Part shown: piece by piece, positions 8,836 through 21,800 of the stretch
How positions within the stretch are numbered: position 1 is the first letter of the stretch
Layout of the letters: each line of letters starts with the position of its first letter
Notes under the pieces: model-generated
The model's database searches: none
The model's input: the letters and a program-made list of their open reading frames with translations, nothing else
Told to the model about the DNA's origin: nothing
Program-made: the position numbers and the translations under genes
Origin: Silene noctiflora
Taxonomy: Eukaryota > Streptophyta > Magnoliopsida > Caryophyllales > Caryophyllaceae
Length of the DNA stretch: 26,499 nt
Assembly (NCBI GenBank): GCA_009801015.1
Contig: VHZZ01011390.1
Location: forward strand, 4,417-30,915
Reading direction: 5' to 3'

Positions 8836-9028
8836 CTGCAAACCTAGTTGTTCATCAAATCTTTTACATTTTCCTTTTTCGGTGAGTTGGACGGATTATT
8901 TACGTTTATTTTCTAAGAGGTATACGTATAGTTAGCATCCTTAAAAGTCATATATGTGAGCTCCTAAAAATTGACACTAAAAGAAAATGTAAAGAACTTG
9001 ATGAGTAGAAGTCGACTATAGGAGGGAG
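8836..9028. mobile_element. Degenerate Stowaway MITE
   Basis: The right end is CTATAGGAGGGAG then TA. The right arm reversed (CATCAAGTTCTTTACATTTT) pairs with CATCAAATCTTTTACATTTT in the left arm, so the body is a long imperfect inverted repeat. The left terminus (TA then CTGCAAACC) has decayed from the family consensus. Confidence 0.6.
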
Positions 9029-9892
9029 TATAAAATACGGAATGTCTAGCTAGGTTTGTGTAATTTTGATAGCTCCTTCTATAAAAGTATACAGCGTAAT
9101 GCGGAGTAATAAAAGATTGTGAACATTTTCAGCTTAACCTGGCCACGGCCCAGTTTGGTCTTTTTTTTTCTTTTTTTTTTGATAGCCCTGTTTGCCGTGT
9201 TTGGTCTTTAAGTATACAGAATTGTACAATGCGTGCTTTATCACCTCTGTTGGCATCAATGACACATCCCCAGTTTTGCAAAATGATGTTTTTACTTGGT
9301 TCAAGCTAGGAGCCGAAGGAGAGACGAGCTATCTAATGTGAAGTGAAAGTTGGCCAAGCAAGGCTATATCCTAAAGGATGAGATCAGCCTTCAATAAAAA
9401 TCAAACAAGCCTCAAATTATGTTAACCGAAAACATAGTACATTAGTACAATGGTAACTATAGCCTATAGGTAAATCTATTGATGCTATACATTCTGAATA
9501 AAGTGTCACACAATATCACTACTTTGACTCTCTGAATATCCTCTAGTAACCTACTGGCCCATGGATTTAGCCTTGACAATACATAGTTACAGCTCTAATA
9601 ATGGGGTAAATATCTAAAAATGCACCACACCAAGACACGGGCAGAGAGGTGAAAAGAAAAGAACATTACAACATCAGCGGCCAAATACCCAAAAGGGTGA
9701 CGAAAACAAGCACCCAGTTACACCACCAAACCAAATCAAACACACCTCCGATCTACATCCCCCCCTCCACTGCTTCACCCTATCCCCCACTCCCGAAAGA
9801 ATTATGTTATCGATGATAGCCTTAGACTGGCTAAATCATATTGGTTTGCTATACCAATAGATGGATTTAAATGCAACTCTAATCTCCCTAAT
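9029..9892. other. SPY 3' untranslated region and downstream flank
   Basis: The part next to the SPY stop (about 9500-9892) should be its 3' untranslated region, but no clear poly(A) signal could be fixed. A T-rich run lies at about 9162-9180. No gene is recognised on either strand. Confidence 0.4.
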
Positions 9893-12800
9893 TCAAAGCT
9901 CCTCGGTGGTAGCAAGGCTCATAGTCGGTGGTGGAAGTGGGTCAAATCCATTGATCTTGACAGGTGATTCATCTTTTAACGTTACAACTCCGTCTGGCAC
10001 AACACCTGCCTCCTGAGAAATGGCATCATGTTGCTTTTGTAACATTTCCATAAATTTCAAAGATGGAACGTCACCTTTGCAGTATCTACGCCAAATATTT
10101 CGGTATATTTCTTCCAAACCCAGAGTGAAATTCGCTCCATCACACACTGGCGAGTTAGCCATCAGATCTCGCATTGTCATCCTCAACTTTGACAAGGCTG
10201 TCATGTCTGATGCTAATTGAATTGCCAGCTCAATGTATTCATCTTCAGTCTTGGCCACTAAATTGCCTAACCCTGCATCATAGATTCATGGGCCGAAACC
10301 AAAAGAAAGTCAACAGTGGAGTATATCTAAAGTGGCACGTCCAATTTTCCAACAGAAGTCTCTCTTTTTAATGGATGTCAGCACTTCTTGCAATGTAACT
10401 TTCAACATCAAATGTACGAAAGGGTTGTCATCAAGGAATTACCATTTATAGTTTTATAATGAGTATTTTGTTGAACACTACCTAAAGTTTAGGGTACTTT
10501 ACGAAAAACTACCTAAAGTTTTATTTTTTGTTAAACACTGCCTAAAGTTTAGTTTTTGTTTGTCAAGCACTACCAAAATCATTATTCAAACATAAAAATG
10601 TGAAAATAAGCGATTTGAACTTGCCGATATCATAGCTTCGGAGTTTATTTTGCTAAACTATACTAATATTTAACCCAAGTTACTAAGTTTCATCTTATTT
10701 TCCACAAAACAACTTTAATTATCGTCGACCTCATCATCCATAATCACCTTCATCCTAGTGATATAGGAGCTTATATTTTAGAGAAGAGGTTAAACATTAG
10801 TATAATTTAGCAAAATAAACTCCATGACTATGATATCATCAAGTTAAAATTGCTAATTTTGAACTTTTCATGCGTGAATAGTGATTTTGGTAGTGTTTGA
10901 CAAAAAAAAATCTAAACTTTAGGCAGTGTTTTACAAAAAATAAAACTTTAGGTAATTCTTCGTAAAGTAGCCAAAATTATAGGTAGTGTTTGACAAAAAT
11001 CTCTTTTATAATGTTACCATTTGACTAGAGGCCATATTTAACACAAAGTGATGAAATATCATTACTATCCCTTGACTTGAAAATTTTACATGTAGAAATA
11101 CCACAATATTTAGTTGTTTACCATTACCATTATGTCAACAAACTAAGAAAAGTATTAATACGTCCACATTTTTGTTTCGCTATAAATGAACCAAAAAGGA
11201 AATGAGGAAATATAAATGATGATTGAGGGGGTAATGTATTTTTCAGGGTCCACACCCCTATCATGCATAGCACTGAGTACTCTAGTCGACTTCTTGTCGG
11301 CAATTCGAATTATTATATGGTTGACAGTAATATATGGTACCACAACTATTTCAGTATGACAGTGGGTTGCTGTTTATATAGTACTCAAAAGAAGCTTCAA
11401 GCGGTGCAGGGAAAGTCTGCTTACCAACGTTTTTGAGGAGACTAACGCCGACATTATGAGCATGCACATTACCAGCCATGGTTACACACGGAACTCCCAT
11501 GTAGAGTGATTCACATGTTGTGGTTGTTCCAGCATATGGAAAAGTGTCCAAGCTACATAGGAGATGAGTATAAGTTTACTTTACATGAATTCAAGAAGAT
11601 TAGCACTAAAAATAATAATGTGGAGATAGTTTCGAGTTTAGCCATTAATGAATGTCCAGAAAAATGAATACAGAAAGTTCCAATGGATTCTAATGTTATG
11701 ATGCTAAAATGCATGAATATTAAAAATGAATGCGTGAAAAAAAAAAAAAGAATAATAGATACAACTATACAAGTAAAGAGGGGAAATTAATTGACACCCA
11801 AATAAGCCTCAGCAAGCATCCGGATTTAGGGGTTGTTTGGATACAATAGGATGAGGGAAGGGAGGGAAGAGTGAACTTTTACATTTCTCATAGTAATACT
11901 TTATAATAATCATCATATATGAAAAGCTCTTTTCTCTTCTCTTCCCTTTGTTATTTACTTTCGCTCTAACCTACTCTAACAAAATGCTCCCTATCCATGA
12001 AATTGCAAATTGAAATGAGTAAACTTTTATATTTCTCATAGTAATACTTTATAATAATCATCATATATGAAAGGCAACACTGAAGAAGTTTGCATCATTG
12101 CATGTCTTCAGCCTTGCATGCGGAATAACTCAAGGCTAAAATATATGTTGACATTTATCTTAACTATTCTAACGGAAAATTAAAATAAAATAAATGTGAT
12201 CCGATAAGAAACTGATGACCCGTCAAAATCCGATATGAATTGACCTGTGAAAAACCAACCGTCACCGCTCTGAGTGACCGGATTGCCACTCCTACTAGCA
12301 TGCACAAATGAGAAATCTGGAGGGCGACAGATCTTACCTTATGTCCATAAGAGCATATGCTTGCATGTGATCATGATTCAAGAGAATCAGCGGTAAAAGA
12401 TCAACACGCACAGGTTCCACTCCCAACTGCTCTAATGTTGAAAGAAATCTATGTCTTATACTGTCACAGCAGAAAGGCTTGCACTTTACAACCAAACGTG
12501 AGTTTGGTACAGCACACAAAATTTTTGCCCAGACCCGCAAGACTTTAGGCGTTATCTGAAATTACAGTCGAAGTAACATTACTTGTAAGTGTCTATGGTT
12601 AAGATATATGCTAAACACATTGTAGACAACCATACACTACAAATACCAGAGTACAAAATATCAATTATAGCATACCTTTGCTAAATTATTAAAGCTGCCA
12701 AAAGTAACGAAGCCATTTCCCAAAGCTGGTGATTCAGATATAGGACCAGCCTCTGGTGAAGGTGTGTAACAAAGGAACGAATTTGGTAATCGAACTAACT

Positions 12801-15800
12801 CTTCAACATGCCTGTCACTCGATGTAAGGTATAGATTGATTCACTTAGTAAAGGAGTAAGCACTTGTGACCTACAAATTATTATCTAACCAATGACAAAT
12901 CGTAGATTGAAACAGGACATACTTCTGTCTGGTACAGGGAGGATCAGCTAGTGCATCAGTAATTCTGTAGTCAATCGTTGGTAAACCAGTTGTATTAGGG
13001 TAGCCAATCCAAGTCACCTATCATCAAACAGAAATCCCCAATCAGATAACCATAGGATATATACTTTAAGTAAAATCTGAAATGATCAAAGGAAGGAAAT
13101 CAGTGCCCTTGACTTTTACAGTCTCACCTGCAGTGGAGCAGGTCGACATGCCATTGTCCCCAGTTTATTGTTGGCAGTATGCCCAGTAAGTTCTACCAAA
13201 ATGTCAACCTTGTCTTCTCTAACCATTTGAGCAACCTTCTTTTCATCTACGCCGTATATATCTCTCCAGATCCCACCCCTTTTTACGACTTTTTCTCTGA
13301 ATCTCAACGTTTTCGCATCTGCCTGGAAAAAAATGGCAGATCTTAGGCACAACAGCAATGAAACATATAACCCAAAACTTTTCTTCGTAAGACAGTTAAG
13401 CATTCATGAAAGTGTGTATGCTAAAGTCCCAATCCATTTCCAAAATTTCGCACAAAACAAAGAATTTAATTCAAAGAAATACAGTAGACTTAGCAAACAA
13501 CTTATCAGCAGCCAGCCAAAGTCCAGAAGTATAGCCATTTTTTAATCAAATTTCTCAAACGTGAAGCTAACTCCAGACTAGGGTAAACTAAGAAATAGGG
13601 CAGGACCAATGTGCCATAACGTCATATGAGGCATAAAAAGAAAGCAGACGGAACAAATTAACTGCTAAGAAAATATTAACTTAATTACAAGAGTGGGGCA
13701 TACCTTCACGACTGCTGAATAAACAATCACTTTGCAGTTTGCATAGTTATGGTGAGCTAGCGGTGCTTCAATGAAATATGATACAGAATGGGTGAAAAAA
13801 TCAGGGGACACATATCCAACAATGAGAGGCCTCTCTGGATCTTTTGGGTTGTCCCAAGATGTGTACTGTGAATACAGCCTCATGAAACGTTGGCCCCAGT
13901 CTCTGCAGGCACGTAGCTCAGATTTAGATGATGTCACAGAAGGCTAAAGCATTTACCATAAGGGTTAAACTAAACATTCAGTCGCAAGAAAGATGTTAAA
14001 CTTGTGTATCACATACAAGATTCCAGCAAAGCAACGTTGCCAGTAACTAAGCATAACAAATCCTGATATGGTAAGAATAAAATTTTCTAAGAGACGGAAA
14101 ATAAACATAATTATGCGCGGCAGCTATAAATAATGCTTAATTAAGCAAATCACAGAAGTCCCCGACAAACAAAAACCAGTCTTACTTGATTCCTAGACTG
14201 CACTGAAAAGGTATTTACAAAGTTGATGGTTTTGTCGGTTAAATGCTTGGTGACATAAGTAGATCTACATCTTGAGGATCAACCAAAGAGTCTGTGGAGC
14301 TACCACAGCTGTCAACTAGAGTGTAACAGTTGATAGAGGTGCCAATCGGGTCACTCAAGTTGGTAATAGGGCCGGTGAAAGCGGGACGGTCATGTCAGTT
14401 TGGATTCGGGCCATCAGCGGATGATAAGTCGATTCGGGTCATTATTATGCCAAGTATATTTTATCTTATATTTAAGTTTCGACCGGTAATTCCATTTTCG
14501 AGTTATTCTTAGGTGCATACATATGTTAATGTGAAGTTATAACAATAAATGTCAATTTGATCTTATTTAGATCATGGTTAAGCTAATTAATTATCTGGTC
14601 GCCCATCAACAGTTGAGTCATTATAGTGGTAATTCGTCATCTCAAGTTGGTTTAGGTTCCAGTCAGGTTGAGATAAATAGGATTGCTAATTTGCTATTGG
14701 TTATCGTTTGAGCTCAGAAGGAGTCGAGTTTCTTTCTGTTCACCAAATTTTCGAGTTCCAACGGGTTGAACTCGGGTCAGGCCAGCTCTTGCGAGCTCTA
14801 ACAGCTCACATGATAACCCAAGAGTGCTACATGAAAACAAGTAACTAACTCTTTTGCTCTTAGGTCTCATCTATTCATTGCTTCATAGTTCTTACTACAA
14901 AAGAACCAGAGTCGATATCATCAACCAAAGGGCTTCTTTCATGCAACTTCCTCCCCAGTGCCTTCGATTACATATCATTTTCTGAACAGAGGGAGATTTC
15001 ATTTCGTATTGTCATATTATGATAAAGAAACTTCCATATTGGAATGAACAATACAGAAAAAAAATCAAGCAACAGGGAATCACTGCATTCCAACCATTTC
15101 AGGAAAAAGAGTATGTAGTATCAAATCTAACCTGTGAGCCTCATATAATTTGTCATCATCACCTTCATTTATGTAGTTCATAGCTAGTAAACGATTCTGA
15201 CAGGAAACAATAATATATCAGAGATGTTACAAATTACAGCAATGGACACAGACAATCTCTTTTTAACTCTCAAACAGTACACATTCCCTTTCTACCCAAC
15301 AATGAATAGCGGACAGTTAATAAATTTACAGAGAATCTAGAAGTCGGTGGCAGGCACTGTAATATAGAAGCATATTGAACCAGCATTCATAATATGTTGC
15401 AATATCCATTCCACATTTGTTTTCTCCATTTGACTTATGTGATCAAAGCTTTTTCAACCTAAACCATTCATTTCCCCGAAGATATGTAGAGATACAACAT
15501 AAAATGTGTCTAGTCTGATTTATCAGATTAATTATTTTCACATTATCATAGTACCATCTAGAAAAAGTTTAGCAACTGTATGGTGTACGGAAATACATAC
15601 TCCAATAATTTTTCTTCCCATTTCTTTATTTTCACTTTTTGAGAAACTTGGTTAGCTGACCAATCTATCCCGTAGCCGCACTCTCCACCTACTCTAAACC
15701 CACTTCTCTTCTCTGATTTTCCCACCCTACTCTCATAACAACCTCAACTTTCTCCCACAATCACTACCCCACCAATCCCCCACCCAAGACACCTTCACCA

Positions 15801-18800
15801 TCCACAATGTCACATCCACCAGATTCACTACCATCCACAACGTCGCGACATCAAAATCTACCTCATTCCAATTCACCACACCGCCACGTTCCATTGTCAC
15901 AACCAGCCCTAACAGACCAAGCTAACCACAACATAGATCCAGGAAATGACAAAAGCCGCTCGTTTCACCTCCCACAACCGCGTGAATCACCACACCACCA
16001 TTATATTCGATGCTCATTTGACCAAACACTTGTCAACCAGATCCACCGAGAAGACGGTATGCCTTACTGCGAATCGGCATTATCGGATAAGCAAAATTAC
16101 TGAGCAAATTAAATCCTACAATAGAAAGGCTTTAGCTCTTTTTTTTAAGAAAGAAAGAGCTGTGAAACACTCTATGTCGTGAGACAGACACTCCTAATAA
16201 AACTACCCCTGTCCTAGGAGTTATTACAAATACAGCCTAGTCTAGGTTTTTGCGCCCGCACGTAACCACTTAAGTGGTCTAACGAAGACCTAAAACTTAA
16301 ATTTGGAAAGTGCATGCATCTCGCATAAAAACTGTGAGGCGGAAAACTAAAAATATAATCTGGGAGTTAAAAATTTTGGGAAATATGTCTTCCATACACA
16401 GAGTAACACAATCTATGCAGGCCACACCTTTACAAAGGCAGCTTCATATATCTAGTCTAGAATTTGAAAGCCTGGACTAGTTTAGAATCTTTTAAGCTAA
16501 TATCGCGGATCAGGACTGCAAATACACACATCCAAAATAGTCTTAACAGTAGCTTTACCAAGCTTTTGTGCCTTGAGCCCTCATAATAAACACAGTATTT
16601 ATGATAAGTACTCAACAATACAATAATATCTAAATGCAAATGAGCATTACACAGATTACCTGCCCTGCATTCCGTGAATCAGGATCTATCCTAAGACATT
16701 GTTCATAAGCTTCAATAGCGCGTGATATGTCCCCAGCATCTCTATATAGCACTCCTAAGAAAACAATGTAGCAGTGAAAAATTGCAATAATGAGGACGTC
16801 AAATTCTGGGTTGTTACTTTTTACTAAGCTACATAATTTAAATACATGTATACGTAAAAAGATAAAATCAACAAAAACCAAAATGACCATGAGAGCAGTA
16901 ATCATTGCAAGCTTGCGGGATAGGGGGCAGTCTAGCATTAAATTCCACGACATAATGACAACATTTGAAATGTAATTCTGATCACATGTCATCACTGTGA
17001 CATTTCTATCATACTAGTCAGCCCAAAGGCCAAAGTTAGTCAATAACAAAAAAAAAAAACGGCAGCATTGATCCCTCTTCACATACGAACATTATGATTC
17101 ACAGCCAAACCTCTATGCAATAGAAAGTGAATAAAAGACATAACTTGAATAAATGCCTTTTTCAAGAGGCACGCCTGATTTAGAGGTAAAACCAATCACT
17201 GGTGCGCACAAGTTTTTACAAGTTCAGGTCATACAACTCTTGTTAAATGCTACTTTAGGCCACTTTTCTTTTTTTTGCCGCCCCACTATAATCTTCCCAA
17301 ACCCCATACGATTGTCTTTCTGCTTGATAGATTATAATCTTCTTATAAAGTGTTTAATTATAAATATGAAAAATTCATAAATTATACATACTATTAACCC
17401 ACTTTTCAAATTTTATCATTATAAATTTTGTTTCAGAACTTATATCTCAAAGGACATCTTCGACTAAAGAAAAGGGATGAAAAGACGGCAAGATTTAGAT
17501 TGGACAATTTTGCCCTTACTTCTCATTACATCATCTAACCCCATAGTAACCACGCTTCTCCATCACTTATTTACGTTAAAGCAAGGTTTAGGTTTCTGGA
17601 ACTAAAATATAGCTTTGCTCTTCACTAATTAATTCCAAATTACCAAGCATAAAAGAAGATAAGTTTAAACCATTATCCCATCTAGCCATCTATCACATTC
17701 TTTCATTCTTCACTTATCCATATTCAAGCAAGAATTTTTGTTTTACATGGTTGGCACATTTTCGGGAAACTTTTGAATAGGTTAATACTAAAACCAATCA
17801 GTAACGGAAATCGTAAGTTACCCACAAAATCATAACAATCTCAAACAAAAATGGCACGCAATTAAAGCAAACAAAATCAGATATTTGACATGGGTATTAA
17901 ACAATAGAAACATACCCGTAAAACCAAATATAACAAAATGCAAAATGTGACATAAAAACTTATAGAACATATTTTTGAAAGCGGCCAACATCCAGAAGAA
18001 GACGCTGGGAGAAAGACTGAATCTTTGTGAAGGAAGAGACAAAATAGGGATTTGACAATATAAGAGAGACGTCAAAAGAAGAAGAGGGAGAGAATAAGAA
18101 ATATAGAAGTCCATTTACTTCGAGATTGACGATGTTGATGATGACAAAATTGTTCTTGATTTTCAGTGATAAACTTGATTGAGTAGGAATGTTTGGTGAT
18201 GATGAAATTGATTGAGCTCTTGCAGATTTTTCCATCCATTTTTATGAGCAATGCGTATTAGGGTTTTTGGGTTGTGAAACAGTAAATGTTTGTATGTTTG
18301 TAAATTAGAGAAATGTTAATTAGTAAGGCCATTTAAGTCTTTTGCCTTTTTTTGCAGGATATGTTGTTTGGTATCAAGTATGAATAAAAAGCAAATTTTT
18401 GATAAGTTCTGGAACAAATGTATTAAGGAATAAATTTGAAAAGTAAGTTTATAGGTATAAGTAATGAATTTTTCCTTATATGCATACAACTACTTATGTA
18501 ACTTCTAAATTTGGCTACCTTATGCCAACTCAGAACAATGATCCAACAAGTTACTAACAACTTACCTAATCATAACACCATCAATCCACTCAGAACCGCG
18601 ATCTTACACTATTTGTCCATCATCAATGTGCTATCCTGCTATTCTATCCTTCATCGCCCATCAAAAAAATTATTTGAACCGAACTGAGGGAAGTCTCTGC
18701 TACCCCCTCTCACTCTATCTCCCCTCCCGCCCAATAAACCTTCACACTCCTCCCACCGTGCCGGGTATGTCCCTCCTCCACCGCCATGTTCACCAGAACG

Positions 18801-21800
18801 GCAGAACTCCCTCTTCAGCCAGCTCCCCTGACATTTATCCCTTTCTCTTCCAGGTGAGGCTAACTCTCTCTCCTCCCTACCATCACTCATTCCAACCCTA
18901 TTTCTCTGTCTATCTCAAACATCGGCCATTTCCTCGGCCTAACAAAAAAAGGGGGAATATGCCTAAGAAATAGAGTAATGATTCCGAAATCCAAATATGC
19001 TATAGAACCTTTAGAGAATTCAAAATGAGAAAACAGAATGAACCCTTAAACAACTTAACTTCTTGGTCCAATACTAAATCATTTATGATAACAACTAACA
19101 CGTGAAGGTAATATGTCCAACCATGGTTACTAGATTCGCTCGGGTGCCCTACGAATCACGAATCGTTAAGAACGAATTTTATCCTGTCACTTACTGAAAA
19201 TACATATATACACATTCTATAAGAGCAAACATGCAAATCATTAAGGGCGTATTCATAGCGAATCCGGTAACCAAGAGTCCAACTACTATGACACATTTGG
19301 ATCAGCAACATGTCAGCAGTTCCCACTTTAACAGTCTTTAAATGACATGCTTTACCAAAATGTGAGGGCATTCAGCATCTTAAAAATGGGGGTGAAAAAC
19401 TTAAACAAGTGACATCACAGCAAACAAAGAAAAAAATACCTAAGTTATTATAAGCTTCCGCATATGTAGGATTTGCAATTATAGCTTTCTCAATCATGCT
19501 AGCAGCAGCGTCCATTTTTCCCTGTACTAAAAGCAAAGATCAACACCAAACCTTAAAGAGTCATAGCTCATAGGGTTTCATATGAATACGAACAGACATC
19601 AAGTAGAAAACTACACCTGGACTGTGAAGACAACACCAAGATTATTTAGAGACTGCGAGAAGTTTGGTTTAATCGACAAAGCCATCTGCAGTACAGTATG
19701 AAGGAATAATAATAGTTAATGCAAAGAGATCAAATAATGAATACACATAGTTTTCACAAGATGCACAAGAATTGTAATTACCTGGTAGCACTCCACAGCT
19801 TTATCAAGATTTTCTCGATCTTTGTAAATAACCCCCAGGTTGTTGCATGCTTCTGCGCAATGAGGATTGAAATGGAAAGCAAGTTCATAAAAAACAATTG
19901 CCTGCATCAAAAAGAACACAACAATGTTAAGCTCAATGAAGTAGCAGATGGCAAATCAAAGCAGTTTTTTTTTTTTTGACTCTTCACCACACACATCACT
20001 GGATTATCTATGACATTGCTACATCTACTTTCATTAAAAAGCTAATTTATGCATTTTCTAACAGCCAAGAATGCGTAACAGATGTCAATCTAACAGATGA
20101 ACCGCCATCAGTGAAAGAGTAACAAATACTACAATTTGTCAGCAAGCAGTAGGCACAAAAGAGGGATGAAAGTCAGAAATGTTGTATGTAAAGCTTCAGG
20201 TACGACTTACATTCTCAAACCTCAGCATTTCACCATAAGCTACGCCCAAGTTATACATTGCATCAGCATAATGCCAATTGTAATACAGCGCCTTTTTATA
20301 GTATGCTACACCCTGCTCAATATCTCCCTCTAGTTTGACCTGAAGAAAGCTGTGTCAATGGCAATTCCTCGAAACACAAATAAGCACAAACTCAGGAGCT
20401 TGGTTATAAGAGAAACCTATAGCAAGAAGAGGATAAATTTGATTTTCCAGAAGATTACGGCAATCCTAACAAAAGGAATAGATCTAATACTTTAAAGTCT
20501 AAACAAATTACACATTTATACCCACAATAATCTATACAACTATCAACGTCCCCAGGAGCAGCAGAATTACCTCTGGTGGACAATTGGACTACTTGTGGTT
20601 AATGAGGAGCAGTTTACTGAAGAAATATTTTTGTAGATCTATAATGTACAGATTTTTATACCTATAGCACGCTATGCCTCAGTGTCTCAACTATATTACT
20701 CGTGACAGAAATTTAAATTGATTTCATTTTTTTTTTCTCTAATTCCATAACCTATGTAGGTGAGAGAGGGGGACAGTTATTCTGGCAAAGGAGTCACCAA
20801 TAAAGATATTCCTTGAATTCAAGACATCCATTACATTGACTTTTAAAAAGGTCAACTGAGATGTAATCATAGGCGATCAAGCGGAATCACGCAACATGCT
20901 AGTATCAACTACAAGGCTTGAGAGAAGAGCAAGAGACTGTCAAAACATACTGAAGCAGCAATTACCTTTGTTCCCAAATCTGTCAAAGCTATTGCCATGT
21001 TATTCTTAGCAATCTCAAAATTTGGAGACACTGCTAAACACCTGAGGCAGCCAAAACAAGAAGCAACTTAAAAGAACATCTCATGACTACAATAAAGGAT
21101 ATTTCCTTTATTTTAAAACACAACACCAAGTTACCACGTAGCCAATAATTCAGAATAACACCGACTACGTATAACTAAGAATCGCCTACATGAACGTCCA
21201 ACAATTATAATGAAAGCCTTGCAAGATGCAATTCACAACAACAGAAATCGGATAGAGTTGACCAGCGACAAGAAGCCCAATAACAGAATGCTGCTAGGCA
21301 AGTTACCTCTCATAACATGCAATAGCAGACTCCAAGTCCCCTCTGTTTTTGTATATGACTCCCATGTTGCAATACGCTTCAGCATACATCGGCCTCTCTA
21401 AAGCTGCCTTCTCATAACAAGTGAGAGCCGTGTCATATTGCATCATTTCAGAATAGACAACTCCGAGGTTATAGTATGCAGGCTGCAGATAAAAGGTATA
21501 CACAAATCTGAAACATGTTGAATAATTGTTCACACATTATCAAAGTAAAAAAGAAAAGGTTTTCTTACAGCATAATGTGGATCTACTTTAAGGGCTTCAT
21601 AGTATTTCTGTATTCCCTCTTGGGAATTCCCAGCGAGTTTTAAACTGGTCCCAATATCTGTTAGCACAATTGCTAAACATTCCGCAGCTGGTTTATATGA
21701 TGGATCAGCTCTCAGAGCCTTCTGATAAGACTTTGAAAACCACAAAAGAAATCTTAACAACTAAATAGAGGAAACAGAGATAAAAATCACAAACAGCTTT

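Noticed and set aside
13116..13403. Short open frames over single SPY exons taken as separate small genes (for example 13116-13403, 13665-13937, 16630-16995)
   Set aside because: Each extends past a clear splice site into intron sequence; only the exon-bounded parts continue the SPY protein in frame.
15807..16182. Plus-strand Pro/His-rich open frames as an antisense gene in SPY intron 9
   Set aside because: Low-complexity composition, no recognisable domain, no promoter or splice support; kept only as an unexplained patch.
18626..18973. 115-codon plus-strand open frame in SPY intron 8 as a gene
   Set aside because: Low-complexity Pro/Ser-rich product without family features; the overlapping minus frame is equally open because of the GC-rich composition.
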